DNA of 64,000 nt from Paraspadella gotoi (lineage: Eukaryota; Chaetognatha). The stretch lies in assembly GCA_051294375.1 (NCBI GenBank), contig CM119263.1:2318113-2382112 (forward strand), read 5' to 3'. Below, piece by piece: positions 46,014 to 57,143 of the stretch. Numbering within the stretch: position 1 is the stretch's first letter; every line of letters starts with the position of its first letter. The position numbers were made by a program, and so were the translations under genes. Under the pieces are notes generated by a model. It saw nothing but the letters and a program-made list of their open reading frames with translations, had not been told where the DNA came from and did no database searches.

Positions 46014-48166
46014 GTGAGTGCAGGGTTCAGGGGATCGGAATTAGCGGGAGTGAGGGGAGTGGCGGGGATCGGAGGGGATTAGTAGGAGTCAGGGGAGTGT
46101 CGGGGATTTACTGTGCTGGAGGACTGCTCCATGGCTGTATTGGCTGCAAACTCCCTCTAGCAGTCATGGAACGGGTTTCTGGCCTGAAATCAGGCTTGAG
46201 TGTTTTCCAGGATAATTTTAATATTGGTTGTACCAATTTCATAAATATTAAATATTAATTAATACTAATATTAAATATCATTTTCTTTCCTTCCATTTTT
46301 TCTTCCCACTATTTTCTTTCTCCCCATCGCTCCTTAAGGTTCCCACGTCTGCTCCTATTGTTCTTGGAGCGATCCTTCAGGAGCGAATCCTCAAACCCGC
46401 GAGGAGGCAGCGAATCTGCGGCGCCGTTGCGGCTGCCACTTCGCCGACGCGGCGCTGCTGAGGAATTGGACGCAGGAATTCAGAGGCGAAAAGACGGAGG
46501 TGAGAGAGAGACGGTTTGGCGGGAAGGATGCTGATTGGTCTAGTCGATTCGGTTTCGTTGGGTTTCTGAATTCTGATTGGTAGAAATCTTGTATATTAAG
46601 CTTTCTAATTATTAAAATCCTCAATGATTGGTTGAATGTTTGTTGACTCTTCGATTGGTCGAATTCGATTCGAATCCTTGTCGCCGATTGGTCGAATCCT
46701 CACTCACTTCCATCCCTCACCCCAATTAATTTTTCCAGGTCTCCCTCACCTTTTGGCGCCGCGATTTCGATCGGGTGAGGCGCGTCGCCTCTGTCGTTTT
46801 CGACGCGAGAAACTCGGATGCAAAGAGTTGGTTTCGGAGAGATCGAATCGTTGAGTCTACATACGGGGACTTGGAGGATGATGNNNNNNNNNNNNNNNNN
46901 NNNNNNNNNNNNNNNNNNNNNNNNNNNNNNNNNNNNNNNNACGACGACGACGATGACGACAGCGAAGAAGACGATGCCGATGTGAGTTTGGTCGACCAAA
47001 GTGACGAGGACCACGACGACGACGATAGGCACGCACCAATAAAAAAAGATGATGACAACGAGACAGCGAACGAATGACGATAGCGAAGATGACTCAGCGA
47101 CGGGATGACGACAGCGACGACGATGACAGCGACGACTGACAGCGAGACGACACGACTACGACGATAGCGACGTATGACGACAGCGACGACGACGACAGCG
47201 ACGACGATGACCGATAGTGACGAGAGAGAAGAGATGAACGAAGCGGAGAAAGAAGAACGGAAGACGAAGAAGAAAAAGGAGACAAAGGGAGAGAAGGAGA
47301 TGAACGAAGAAGACGATTCGACGGAAGAAGTTGAGATTCAACCACTCGAGGAGACTATCTCCGCACGGACGGCGGAAGTGGTGGAAGTTCAGCCGAGGAG
47401 AAAAGTTGAGAAAAACGCGGTTGAATCATCTTCTGTGGTTGAGGAGGAGGAGGAGGAGGAGGAGGAAGAGGAAGGATCAGGAGAAATCGGATTGGTTGAA
47501 GTAGAAGATGAGAAGGAAAAAGAAGAGAAAGAAGAAGAAGAGAAAGAAGATGAGATTCAACCAAAGAGAAGAGAAGAGGTTGAGGAAGTAGTTAAAGAGG
47601 AGGAGGAGGAGGAGGAGGAGACGAAACGGAAACGAAGATCTACGAAGAATCGTCGACGACGAGGAGGAAAACAACGACAACAACAACAACGACGACGAGA
47701 GGGCGAGTTCCGACTTTTCGACTCAGAATCAAACGGACGAAGGTGAGAAATGCAATGGGTGGTAAAGGGTGGCAAAGGGGTGGCAAAAGGATAGTAAAGG
47801 CTGGAAAAGGGTAAATAATGGTGTCAAGGGATGGTAAAGGAGGGTTTAGGGTGACAAAGCGTAGCAAAGAGTGACAAAGGGTGGCAAAAAGTAGAAAAGA
47901 GTGGCATTAGAAGGCAGATAATAATAAAGGGCAAAAGGGCAAAAGGAGAGGATGGCATAAAGAATCTGACGACGATGATAATGGCTTTTAACTTTAGATT
48001 CATGATGAGCCTCAACGGCACGTCGTGCCACGATTCCTACGGATGGATGATGGTCATCGACAGCCCAGACGGCTGCCCCTGGGCCGTCGACACCCGGCAC
48101 GGCCGCTTCCCTCTTCTCGCCTACATCCACGGAAAATCGGCCGGACGATTTGCCGGAGACCGAAAT
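45890..48166 (+). CDS. Gene T, cleanest copy: coiled coil plus Cys/Trp domain split by acidic insert
   Basis: Exons are 45890-46013, 46339-46499, 46739-47742 (with a 57-N gap and frame breaks) and 47998-about 48166. Exon phases match. The product starts with a helix (LNDGMKTKLTNLEEKIENLE), then WRLIFKVEAG, a Cys-rich stretch (HVCSYCSWSD; RRRCGCHFADAALLRNW), FWRRDFDR and SWFRRDRIVES. It then has an Asp/Ser/Glu-rich insert of roughly 300 residues, and resumes with LFDSESNGRR, SYGWMMVIDSPDGCPW and FPLLAYIHGKSAGRF. The flanks resemble, as I remember it, an unnamed extracellular domain found in many predicted cnidarian, mollusc and amphioxus proteins (pattern WF then GWxVVxD then CPW). That assignment is from memory only. 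Exons before 45890, including any signal peptide, are absent, and the 3' end is cut by a repeat junction at 48166. Confidence 0.65.
46210..46243 (+). repeat. Dispersed 34-bp hairpin element, copy 4
   Basis: The copy lies in the intron between the coiled-coil and Cys-rich exons of gene T. Confidence 0.8.
46339..46499 (+). CDS. Gene T exon: Cys-rich part
   Basis: The acceptor is CTCCTTAAG and the donor GAG/GTGAGA. The phase-1 start gives SHVCSYCSWSDPSGANPQTR and RRRCGCHFADAALLRNWTQE. The homologous left exon (44868-44705) has three extra bases and small changes. The following intron holds five ATTGGT/ACCAAT motifs. Confidence 0.75.
46739..47742 (+). CDS. Gene T exon: SWF motif and long acidic insert
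   Basis: The acceptor is TTTTTCCAG. It begins VSLTFWRRDFDRVRRVASVV and DARNSDAKSWFRRDRIVEST, then enters Asp-rich repeats (46875-47215, gap 46884-46940) and Glu/Lys-rich sequence (47220-47690; EEVEIQPLEETISARTAEVV is its most complex part). It closes with basic residues and FRLFDSESNG before a phase-2 donor CGAAG/GTGAGA. The frame is broken near 47077-47174, probably by sequence errors. Confidence 0.6.
46884..46940. other. Assembly gap, 57 N
   Basis: The gap lies within the (GAT/GAC)n Asp-coding part of gene T. Confidence 0.99.
47998..48166 (+). CDS. Gene T exon: GWMMVID-CPW part, 3' end cut
   Basis: The acceptor is TTTTAACTTTAG. The phase-2 start gives FMMSLNGTSCHDSYGWMMVI, DSPDGCPWAVDTRHGRF and PLLAYIHGKSAGRFAGD. 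At 48166 the sequence jumps into the GA/poly(A) unit, so the last codons and stop are lost. The left copy keeps a stop after MTVAVR at about 42285. Confidence 0.72.
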
Positions 48167-48270
48167 TTAATTAAAAAAAAAACGAATTTCGCTGGAGCGG
48201 AAGGCAGGCAGATGGCATCGTGAGAAAGAGAGGAGATTGTAGAGAGAAAGAGAGAGAGAGAGAGAGAGAT

Positions 48271-48315
<45 letters not shown>

Positions 48316-48606
48316 AGGGAGGGAGGGAGAGGGAGAGAGAGAGAGAGAAAGAGGAGAGGGAAGGAAGAGAGAGGCAGGGAAAAGAGAAGAGAGGAGAGAA
48401 TGACAGAGAGGGAGAAACTTTATCAAGCGTCCTTGACATGTTTTTTTTCCGGACTTTTCAACTCAAGATTCCGTGAAATAAAATAAAGAAAAATAAAGAA
48501 AGAAAAAACTAAATTTTCAAATGATTTCGTTGCGAAGAAAACATTTTTATTAAAAAAAAAAGAACCGAATTTCGCTGAAGCGGAAGGAGCCAGATGGCAG
48601 TCGTGA

Positions 48607-48642
<36 letters not shown>

Positions 48643-50378
48643 AAGAGAGAGAGAGAGAGAGACAGAGAGACAGACAGAGACAGAGACACAAAACTCAGCG
48701 TCATCTCAACAGCGACGGTCATCATAATCGGCAAAAGCGGTATTCGGTCTCGCGGCAAAATGCGTCCGGACCATTTTCCGTGGATGTATGGCGAGAAGAG
48801 GGATAGGGCCGTGCCGTGGTGTTCGACGGCCGCAGGGGCAGCCGTGCTGGGCTGTCGAATGACCACATCCATTACCGTAGGAATCGTGGCAGCGACGTGC
48901 CGGTGTGAGGCTCATCATGAATCTAAAGGTTAAAAGGCCATTATCATCAATCGTCGTCAGATTCTTTATGGCCTCCTGTCTTCTTGCCCTTTTGCCCTTT
49001 ATTATTTTCACCTTCCTTAATTGTGATTTGAAATTTTATTTTTAGTGGGCTTAGTGGCGCATTGTGCTTGGTCCAAATACACTCATTTATTGTTTAGTGT
49101 CATATGTGGTTTCAAAAACGTTTAATCTATCTATTGTCTTAATTGTCAAATTTGTCTCTTTTATTTCGAAAAAAAAAGATCGTATAGCCTGTTTTCTATT
49201 TTTTGCGACCGCTAGTGTTCAGTTGTTGCTTACGCTTTGTCGACCCATATACGCTCTCCCGTTAACCTATGTCGCTGAACCATTAATTTACCCTTTTCCT
49301 CGCGAGCCTTTACTAATATCCTTTTTGCACCGCCTTTGCCACCCTTTTACCAACCGCATTGCATTTCTCCACCTTCGTTCCGTTTTGAATTCTGAGGTCG
49401 AAGAAGGTCGGAAAAAACTCGGCCCCTCTCGTCGTCGCTTGTTGTTGTTGTCGTTGTTTTTTCCTCCTCGTCGTCGACCGATTCTTCGTAGATCTTCGTT
49501 TCCCGTTTCGTCTCCTCCTCCTCCTGCCTCCTCCTCTTAACTACTGTCGCTCAACCTCTTTCTTTTCTCTTTGGTTGAATGCCTCATCTTCTTTCTCTTC
49601 TTGCTTCTTTCTTCTTTCTTTTTCCTTCTCATCTTCTACTTCATACGCATCCGATTTCTTTCTCCTGAATATCCTTGCCTCTTCGCTCCTCGCTCCTCCT
49701 CATCTCCTCCTGCCCAGCAGAAGATGATTCAAGCCGGCGTTTGTCTGCAACTTTCTCTCCTCGGCTTGGCAACTTCACAGCTTCCGGTGCCGCCGTCGCG
49801 TGCGGGGGGAGATCGTCTCCTCGAGTGGTTGAATCTCAAGCTTCTTGCCTCGAATCGTGCTTTTTCGTCCATCTCCTTCTCTGCCCTTTGTCTGCCTTCG
49901 CTTTTTCTTCTTCTCCTTCCGCGGTTCTTCTTCCCTGCTTCGTCATCATTCACTCTTCGTCCACTATGCGTCATCGTCGTCGTGTCAGTCGTCGTGCCGC
50001 TTGTCGTCGATGCGTCCGGGCTATCGTCGTCCGTCGCTGTCATCGTCGCTGTCATCGTAGTCGCTGTCATCGTCGTCGGTGTCGTATCGCCGTCGCTGAG
50101 TCATCTTCGCTATCGTCATCGTCGCTGTCGCTTGTCATGCATCTTTTTTTTTTCGTCAGCTATGCGTCGTGCGTCGTGGTCCTGCGTCACTTTGGGGTGA
50201 CTCCTCCGGCATCGTCTTCGTTCGCTGTCGTTCAGCATCCGTGCGTCCGTCGTCTTCGTCGTCGACGGTTTTCTCGATGCTCCGTCATCATCAATCATCA
50301 TCAATCATCATGCAATCAATGGCAGCTCATGCTCATCATGCATCATCGATGTCCATCATATCATCATCATCCATCCTC
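48166..50378. repeat. Large inverted repeat, left arm
   Basis: This 2.2-kb arm is, apart from a divergent patch at about 49016-49290, the exact reverse complement of 54552-56758. It holds two GA/poly(A) units, a noisy gene T last exon (48700-48930, minus) and noisy Glu/Asp exon sequence (49400-50378, minus). Single-base insertions relative to the 47-kb copy are shared by both arms. Confidence 0.88.
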
Positions 50379-50549
50379 NNNNNNNNNNNNNNNNNNNNNN
50401 NNNAATACCACCCGACGCCCGGTGCCTCTGGTCACAGCTCTAACGATACACAGTCTTGCGGACGTCATGGTTCATCATCGTAATACCAGCTGAGGAAGCA
50501 GTCAGAAGAAGGAAAAAAGAAGGGAGGAAAGGGAGGGGGAGGAGAAAAG

Positions 50550-50615
50550 GGAGAAACAGAAAAATGGAATCGTATTTATCGACTTTAGAAGAAAAAAAAA
50601 AAATAAAAAAAAAAA

Positions 50616-50661
<46 letters not shown>

Positions 50662-51885
50662 AAAAAATGACAGTCCGATAAGTGATTGAAGCCAACGTTC
50701 TACTTTGCACGGGAGCCAAATGCCTGTGTATATTTCTTTGGCGCGAGCCGCCACCCTTTTGGCCTACGACCTACGCGCTAATCAGACACGGGTGCTGGCA
50801 GCCAATGACGGAAAGGTTTACGGGGCGCTAAGCCAAGGGCAATGAGTGCGGGCGGCCATGCCATATCAACGACGGCGCCAGCCAAGCCAAGCAGAAGGGT
50901 GCCAGGATCAGAGCAATGGCGGCGCCCCAAGCCAAGCAATTCCCGCGCCAATCCACAATAGCGGCGCCAACCTCCGTCTTGTCGCTTTCGGTTATAAGAG
51001 AATTTTTTCTCGATGTCAGCCGAACGACGAGAAGTTTCACCTCATTTTCCGTGAGGCGGAGCGGGGCTCTCCAGCAGCGGCGGAGGCAGACGTCAGGGGT
51101 TAGCGCGCGGAGAAGGTTTTAATCGTGTGGAAGGTGTGAACGTACTAAAGAGGGACAATTTCTGGGAGCAATTAAACACTCTGGACGCAAAAGGGAGGCG
51201 AGTTCATTAAAGAGCAGATAGTGACGCGAACGATCCAGGAAAATTTCTTGATTCAATTTAAGCATCACTAAATTCGATACGAAAATTACTGCACGAATTT
51301 TTATAAGAAGAAAACAGCAGAAAACAAAACGGAAAACAAAAAACTGAAGACAACAGAACACAAATCGAAGCAGAGAGAAAAAAAGGGAAAAAACTGAAAA
51401 ATTTATCTAGAAAAATGACGAAATCGGATTTGAAGGAGACGCGACGACGACGGACGACGACCGACAAGACGACGACGACGACGGACGACGCCGACGCCGA
51501 CGACGCCGACATCTGCCGTCATTCCTACTCAAGGCGTCGAAAACATTTAAACGTTGAAGAGGAGAATTTTTCTTCTTTCGCTATCGACTTTTATTTTCGT
51601 TGACCAAAGGGAGATTCCGGACGAACCACTGATATGAGTCCGCGGATCTTCGCCAAGGCACCGATCCGGTCCAGACAGCCGGACAAATGCGTGACCGAGC
51701 CGAATCGACGGGATCTCTGCGCGAGAAAACATCGGGGTTTCCTCCAGGCGAAAGGCGGGAGAGGACAAAACAAAAGGCCGTGTCGGCGAGGGAGAAGGAA
51801 AACCTGGCGGAGAAAAGGGGAAAAATGTGGAGAGGAAAAATTCCGAACAAGTGAGCAACGGTTGGCCATTTAGCAATTAGATGAT
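50550..51885 (+). pseudogene. Frame-broken copy of gene P (middle and C-terminal part)
   Basis: The plus strand follows gene P from about codon 285 to its stop: the NGIDLEK region, HPFAYD region, PSNGGA repeats (50828-50990), FLDV region, helix and basic C-terminus. It has many one-base indels. A homopolymer of about 70 A replaces a short A-rich codon run near 50590-50659. This looks like uncorrected long-read sequence. Confidence 0.7.
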
Positions 51886-53100
51886 GAGTGGCGGTTAAAA
51901 AACTATTTATAGATATAGGTGCTAAAATTGAAAATGATAAATTCATATTTTTTATGGACCGAGTTTTATGTATATCGGTAATGTGCATATTAATATTTGC
52001 TTTATCTTTGGTTTTAATATTTATTTAACCTTTGGTTTCATCCTTAAATTAGAAGCTTGAACGTTCTGCATTTGTGGGCCTAATCTTAAGTAAAGTCCGC
52101 ATATTAGTAGCAATGGGCAAAGAGAGCGATATCCGCTTCTTGACAGGCAGTTGCGATCTAAGATTGACGTGAGCTTTTTGAAACATCGTCTGTTAAATCA
52201 ATAAAATCGAGAACGTTTTTTTTTTTTGTTAGCAACGCCTTCATCATTAAAAAGACTGGGGCGTTTCTTATCTAAACTGTAATTAATGACAAAACGAAAA
52301 CTGACGGAACCGAAGGTTGAACGAGTTTAATTTGTTGAGAACCAATGTCATTATTTTGATTTTTGAAAGTCGCCTTTTATTACAAAGGTTCAAAAAAGAG
52401 TCGGCAGGTTAATTGTCGGCCTTATTTCTCAACGACATTTCATTCTTAAATTGCGAATTGAGCAAGTTTTTTAAGTTTGGAGAGATAGAGTTTAGAGGTT
52501 CGGGATTAGGTGAAGAATATTTGTATTACTTAGTAGTATTACGTTTCTGGATTGATTGTAGGTTAGAGATTTAAGCATTACGTTAAAAAGCATTAAGTTG
52601 AAGGTTAGGTTATGGTAACAGCTTTAAGGTTAGAGATAGGTTTGGCTTATAGGTGTCGAAACCAATTTGGTTTGAAATATTAAGGTGTATTAAGTTCAGT
52701 CGATTAAGGAACCGAGATAAGAGGCTGATCGGCAACGAGGCCGAACGTCTACAACAACTTGTTAAAGTCGCATTTCGTAAAAATTTTCAAAAAAGGGTTC
52801 ACCGAATTGCACCGAATGCACAGAATATCACGAATCAGCCGAATCACCGAATCAACATTTCTTCGATTCATTTAGTTCAGCATTTCGAAATTTTTATCGA
52901 ACAACGAAAAATTTTGTTCGATTTGCTAGTAAATGTGTTCCGCTGTTACGAACTTTGCTCAAGCGGACAACTTCGAACACGCATTAAAGAGGTTTTTACT
53001 TTCCTCTTGAGAGTTATCTTCATCCACTCTGGATTTAATGACTTAGGCGCGCGTTAAAAAACTGACTTTTCTTTAGTCTGGAAACTAGGGAAGAGAAGAT
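51886..53100 (+). repeat. Spacer copy 2, noisy
   Basis: The same orientation as 40291-41520, with frequent single-base insertions and deletions. The CACCGAATCA decamer run is at 52800-52860. Confidence 0.7.
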
Positions 53101-53431
53101 GTGAGACAGGCGAGCGTGATAAAAAGAGAGGAGAGAGAGGAGGGGGGGAGGAGAGGACGAGAGGAGGGGAGGGAGGAGGGAGGAGGAGTAGGGGGAAAGA
53201 GGGAGGAGAGGAAGACGCAGGGAGGAGAACTTTATCAGGTCCTTCTTGACATTTTTTCGCTTTTTCAACTCAACGATTGCTGATAATAAAGAAAAAATAA
53301 AAGAGAAAGAGAGGCTAATTTCAATGATTGCGTTAGCGAAGAACATTTATATTAAAAAAAAAACGAATTTCGCTGAGCGGAAGAGCAAGGCAGATGGCAT
53401 CGTGGAGAGAGAGGGGAAAGAGAGGATAATT

Positions 53432-53462
<31 letters not shown>

Positions 53463-54551
53463 AGAGAGGAGGGAGAGAGAGAGAGAGAGGAGGGAGGGAT
53501 GGAGGGAGAGGGAGAAGCAGGGAGGGTAGGTGCCAGCGGCCCGGCGGGAGGGAGTCCACCGAGGGGAGGTAGAATGGCGCGCTGGTGGAGCGATGGATTG
53601 AGGACATGGAGAGGATCGCTAGGACGTATTTGATGGTGTAGTAGAGTGGAGTGACAGGAGGGAATGAGGGGAGACGGTGCGTGAGGGAGACGGGAGAGAG
53701 GAGTCAGCGACTGCGATGGTCCTTGGAGAGACGGTTTTCAGCGGTTCTCTTTGTCAATTTAGGCTCGGTCGTTCTTTGTCTCCGATCTGATGTTGGCAAC
53801 TCAAGATTCTGAATAATAAGAAACTTAAAATGAAGAAAAACTTAACTAATTTCAGATCTCGATTTGCGCTCGTTTGGTCGTAATGATAACACTCTCATTA
53901 AAAAATATAATTATTCGTCCACGAATTGTTCTGTTGTTGGTTTTTGTTGGACGGTGGTCGGATTTTCCGGTTTGGCGGAAGGAGCGTAGATTAGGTGCGA
54001 AGAGAGAAAGGGGATGGAATGTGATACTGTTCCGAAAGCTATTCGGGAGAAAGAAAATGGGGGGAAGTGAGATTGAAATGTTTTTGTTGTTAGCAAGAGG
54101 TTCCGTTCGTTTTTTGGAATGCGGGTGAAAAGAGTAAAGATTAATTATTGTAATTTGGGTTTTGTTTTTCGCGGAATCGTAATCAGATCGGAATATTAAC
54201 CCAACATTTTCAATCGAGAAGTTTTGATTTTTTTTTTTTTGACGATTCAGTTTTGGCTTCTCCTAAATTTTTGAGGATCAAGGCGGGAGAGAGTGTAGAC
54301 GTTTTAAGTAAGTCGAGTTTGGCCTAGGTGGAGTGGGAGAGAGAGGGGGAGTTTGGGAGAGTGAGAGTAGAGGGGCAGGAGTTCGCGGACACGAGATGCG
54401 GAGAGGACGTCAGGACTAACAGCGACCGGTCATCATTCGGCAGGCGTATTCGTTTTCTTCGCAACGAAATCATTTGAAATTTAGTTCCTTCTTTCTTTTA
54501 TTTTTCTTATTTTATTTCAGAATCTTGAGTTGAAAAGTCGGAAAAAATGTC
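53101..54551. repeat. GA/poly(A) units and chimeric sequence
   Basis: Two GA/poly(A) units occupy 53100-53520. The stretch 53.9-54.4 kb resembles 60.5-60.9 kb in a degraded form (TTCCGGTTT; GAGGATCAA). The end, 54440-54550, is a unit fragment joined directly to gene T Asp-exon sequence. No real gene is supported. Confidence 0.5.
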
Positions 54552-56280
54552 AGAGGATGGATGATGATGATATGATGGACATCGATGATGCATGATGAGC
54601 ATGAGCTGCCATTGATTGCATGATGATTGATGATGATTGATGATGACGGAGCATCGAGAAAACCGTCGACGACGAAGACGACGGACGCACGGATGCTGAA
54701 CGACAGCGAACGAAGACGATGCCGGAGGAGTCACCCCAAAGTGACGCAGGACCACGACGCACGACGCATAGCTGACGAAAAAAAAAAGATGCATGACAAG
54801 CGACAGCGACGATGACGATAGCGAAGATGACTCAGCGACGGCGATACGACACCGACGACGATGACAGCGACTACGATGACAGCGACGATGACAGCGACGG
54901 ACGACGATAGCCCGGACGCATCGACGACAAGCGGCACGACGACTGACACGACGACGATGACGCATAGTGGACGAAGAGTGAATGATGACGAAGCAGGGAA
55001 GAAGAACCGCGGAAGGAGAAGAAGAAAAAGCGAAGGCAGACAAAGGGCAGAGAAGGAGATGGACGAAAAAGCACGATTCGAGGCAAGAAGCTTGAGATTC
55101 AACCACTCGAGGAGACGATCTCCCCCCGCACGCGACGGCGGCACCGGAAGCTGTGAAGTTGCCAAGCCGAGGAGAGAAAGTTGCAGACAAACGCCGGCTT
55201 GAATCATCTTCTGCTGGGCAGGAGGAGATGAGGAGGAGCGAGGAGCGAAGAGGCAAGGATATTCAGGAGAAAGAAATCGGATGCGTATGAAGTAGAAGAT
55301 GAGAAGGAAAAAGAAAGAAGAAAGAAGCAAGAAGAGAAAGAAGATGAGGCATTCAACCAAAGAGAAAAGAAAGAGGTTGAGCGACAGTAGTTAAGAGGAG
55401 GAGGCAGGAGGAGGAGGAGACGAAACGGGAAACGAAGATCTACGAAGAATCGGTCGACGACGAGGAGGAAAAAACAACGACAACAACAACAAGCGACGAC
55501 GAGAGGGGCCGAGTTTTTTCCGACCTTCTTCGACCTCAGAATTCAAAACGGAACGAAGGTGGAGAAATGCAATGCGGTTGGTAAAAGGGTGGCAAAGGCG
55601 GTGCAAAAAGGATATTAGTAAAGGCTCGCGAGGAAAAGGGTAAATAAGGTTTCCAAGCCATAGGTTAACCGGCAGAGCGATATAGGTGACAAAGCGTAGC
55701 CAACGAGCTGACACTAAGGTGCAAAAAATAGGAAAGATGGCCATCGATTTTTTTTTTCTGAAAAAAAGAGACAAATTTGACCAAATTAAGACAATAATAG
55801 ATTAACGTTTTGAAAACCAAAGACATAAACAATAAATGAGTGTACTTTGAGCAACGCACAATTGCCCACTACATGCACTAAAAATAAAATTCAAACACAA
55901 TTAAGTGAAGGTGACAAATAATAAAGGGCAAAAGGGCAAGAAGACAGGAGGCCATAAAGAATCTGACGACGATTGATGATAATGGCCTTTTAACCTTTAG
56001 ATTCATGATGAGCCTCACACCGGCACGTCGCTGCCACGATTCCTACGGTAATGGATGTGGTCATTCGACAGCCCAGCACGGCTGCCCCTGCGGCCGTCGA
56101 ACACCACGGCACGGCCCTATCCCTCTTCTCGCCATACATCCACGGAAAATGGTCCGGACGCATTTTGCCGCGAGACCGAATACCGCTTTTGCCGATTATG
56201 ATGACCGTCGCTGTTGAGATGACGCTGAGTTTTGTGTCTCTGTCTCTGTCTGTCTCTCTGTCTCTCTCTCTCTCTCTCTT

Positions 56281-56316
<36 letters not shown>

Positions 56317-56607
56317 TCACGACTGCCATCTGGCTCCTTCCGCTTCAGCGAAATTCGGTTCTTTTTTTTTTAATAAAAATGTTTTCTTCGCAACGAAATC
56401 ATTTGAAAATTTAGTTTTTTCTTTCTTTATTTTTCTTTATTTTATTTCACGGAATCTTGAGTTGAAAAGTCCGGAAAAAAAACATGTCAAGGACGCTTGA
56501 TAAAGTTTCTCCCTCTCTGTCATTCTCTCCTCTCTTCTCTTTTCCCTGCCTCTCTCTTCCTTCCCTCTCCTCTTTCTCTCTCTCTCTCTCCCTCTCCCTC
56601 CCTCCCT

Positions 56608-56652
<45 letters not shown>

Positions 56653-56758
56653 ATCTCTCTCTCTCTCTCTCTCTTTCTCTCTACAATCTCCTCTCTTTCT
56701 CACGATGCCATCTGCCTGCCTTCCGCTCCAGCGAAATTCGTTTTTTTTTTAATTAAAT
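54552..56758. repeat. Large inverted repeat, right arm
   Basis: The reverse complement of 48166-50378. Gene T remnants run in the plus sense here: Asp/Glu exon sequence at 54552-55560 and the last exon at 56000-56220, both frame-broken. Two GA/poly(A) units follow at about 56230-56758. Confidence 0.88.
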
Positions 56759-57118
56759 GTTTTCTTCGCAACGCAAATCATTGGAAATTTAGCCTCCTCT
56801 TTCTTTTTATTTTTTCTTATTTTATCAGCATCGTTGAGTTGAAAAGTCGGAAAAAAATGTGCGCAAGGACGCTGATTAAAGTTTCTCCCTCTCTGCTCTT
56901 TCCTCTCTCTCTCTCTCTTTCCCTCCCTCTCTCTCCCTCCCTCCCTCCCTCCCCTCCTCTCGTCTCTCTCTCTCTCCCCCCTCCCTCTCTCTCTCTCTGC
57001 TCTCTTTATCACGCTCGCCCTGTCTCACATTTCTCTTCCCTAGTTTCCATTATAAAGAAAAAGTCCAGTTTTTACGCGCGACTAAGTCATTAAAATCTCA
57101 GAGTGCGATGAAGCATAA
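56759..57118. repeat. Further GA/poly(A) unit beside a gap
   Basis: Another copy of the unit in inverted sense, followed by TTTCTCTTCCCTAGTTTCC and a 25-N gap at 57119-57143. Confidence 0.7.
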
Positions 57119-57143
57119 NNNNNNNNNNNNNNNNNNNNNNNNN

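Noticed and set aside
49571-50493. 272- and 209-residue ORFs, repeated as 249- and 209-residue ORFs at 54507-55360
   Set aside because: Identity of the ORFs reflects the inverted assembly copy. They are antisense to gene T acidic sequence and hold raw-read errors.
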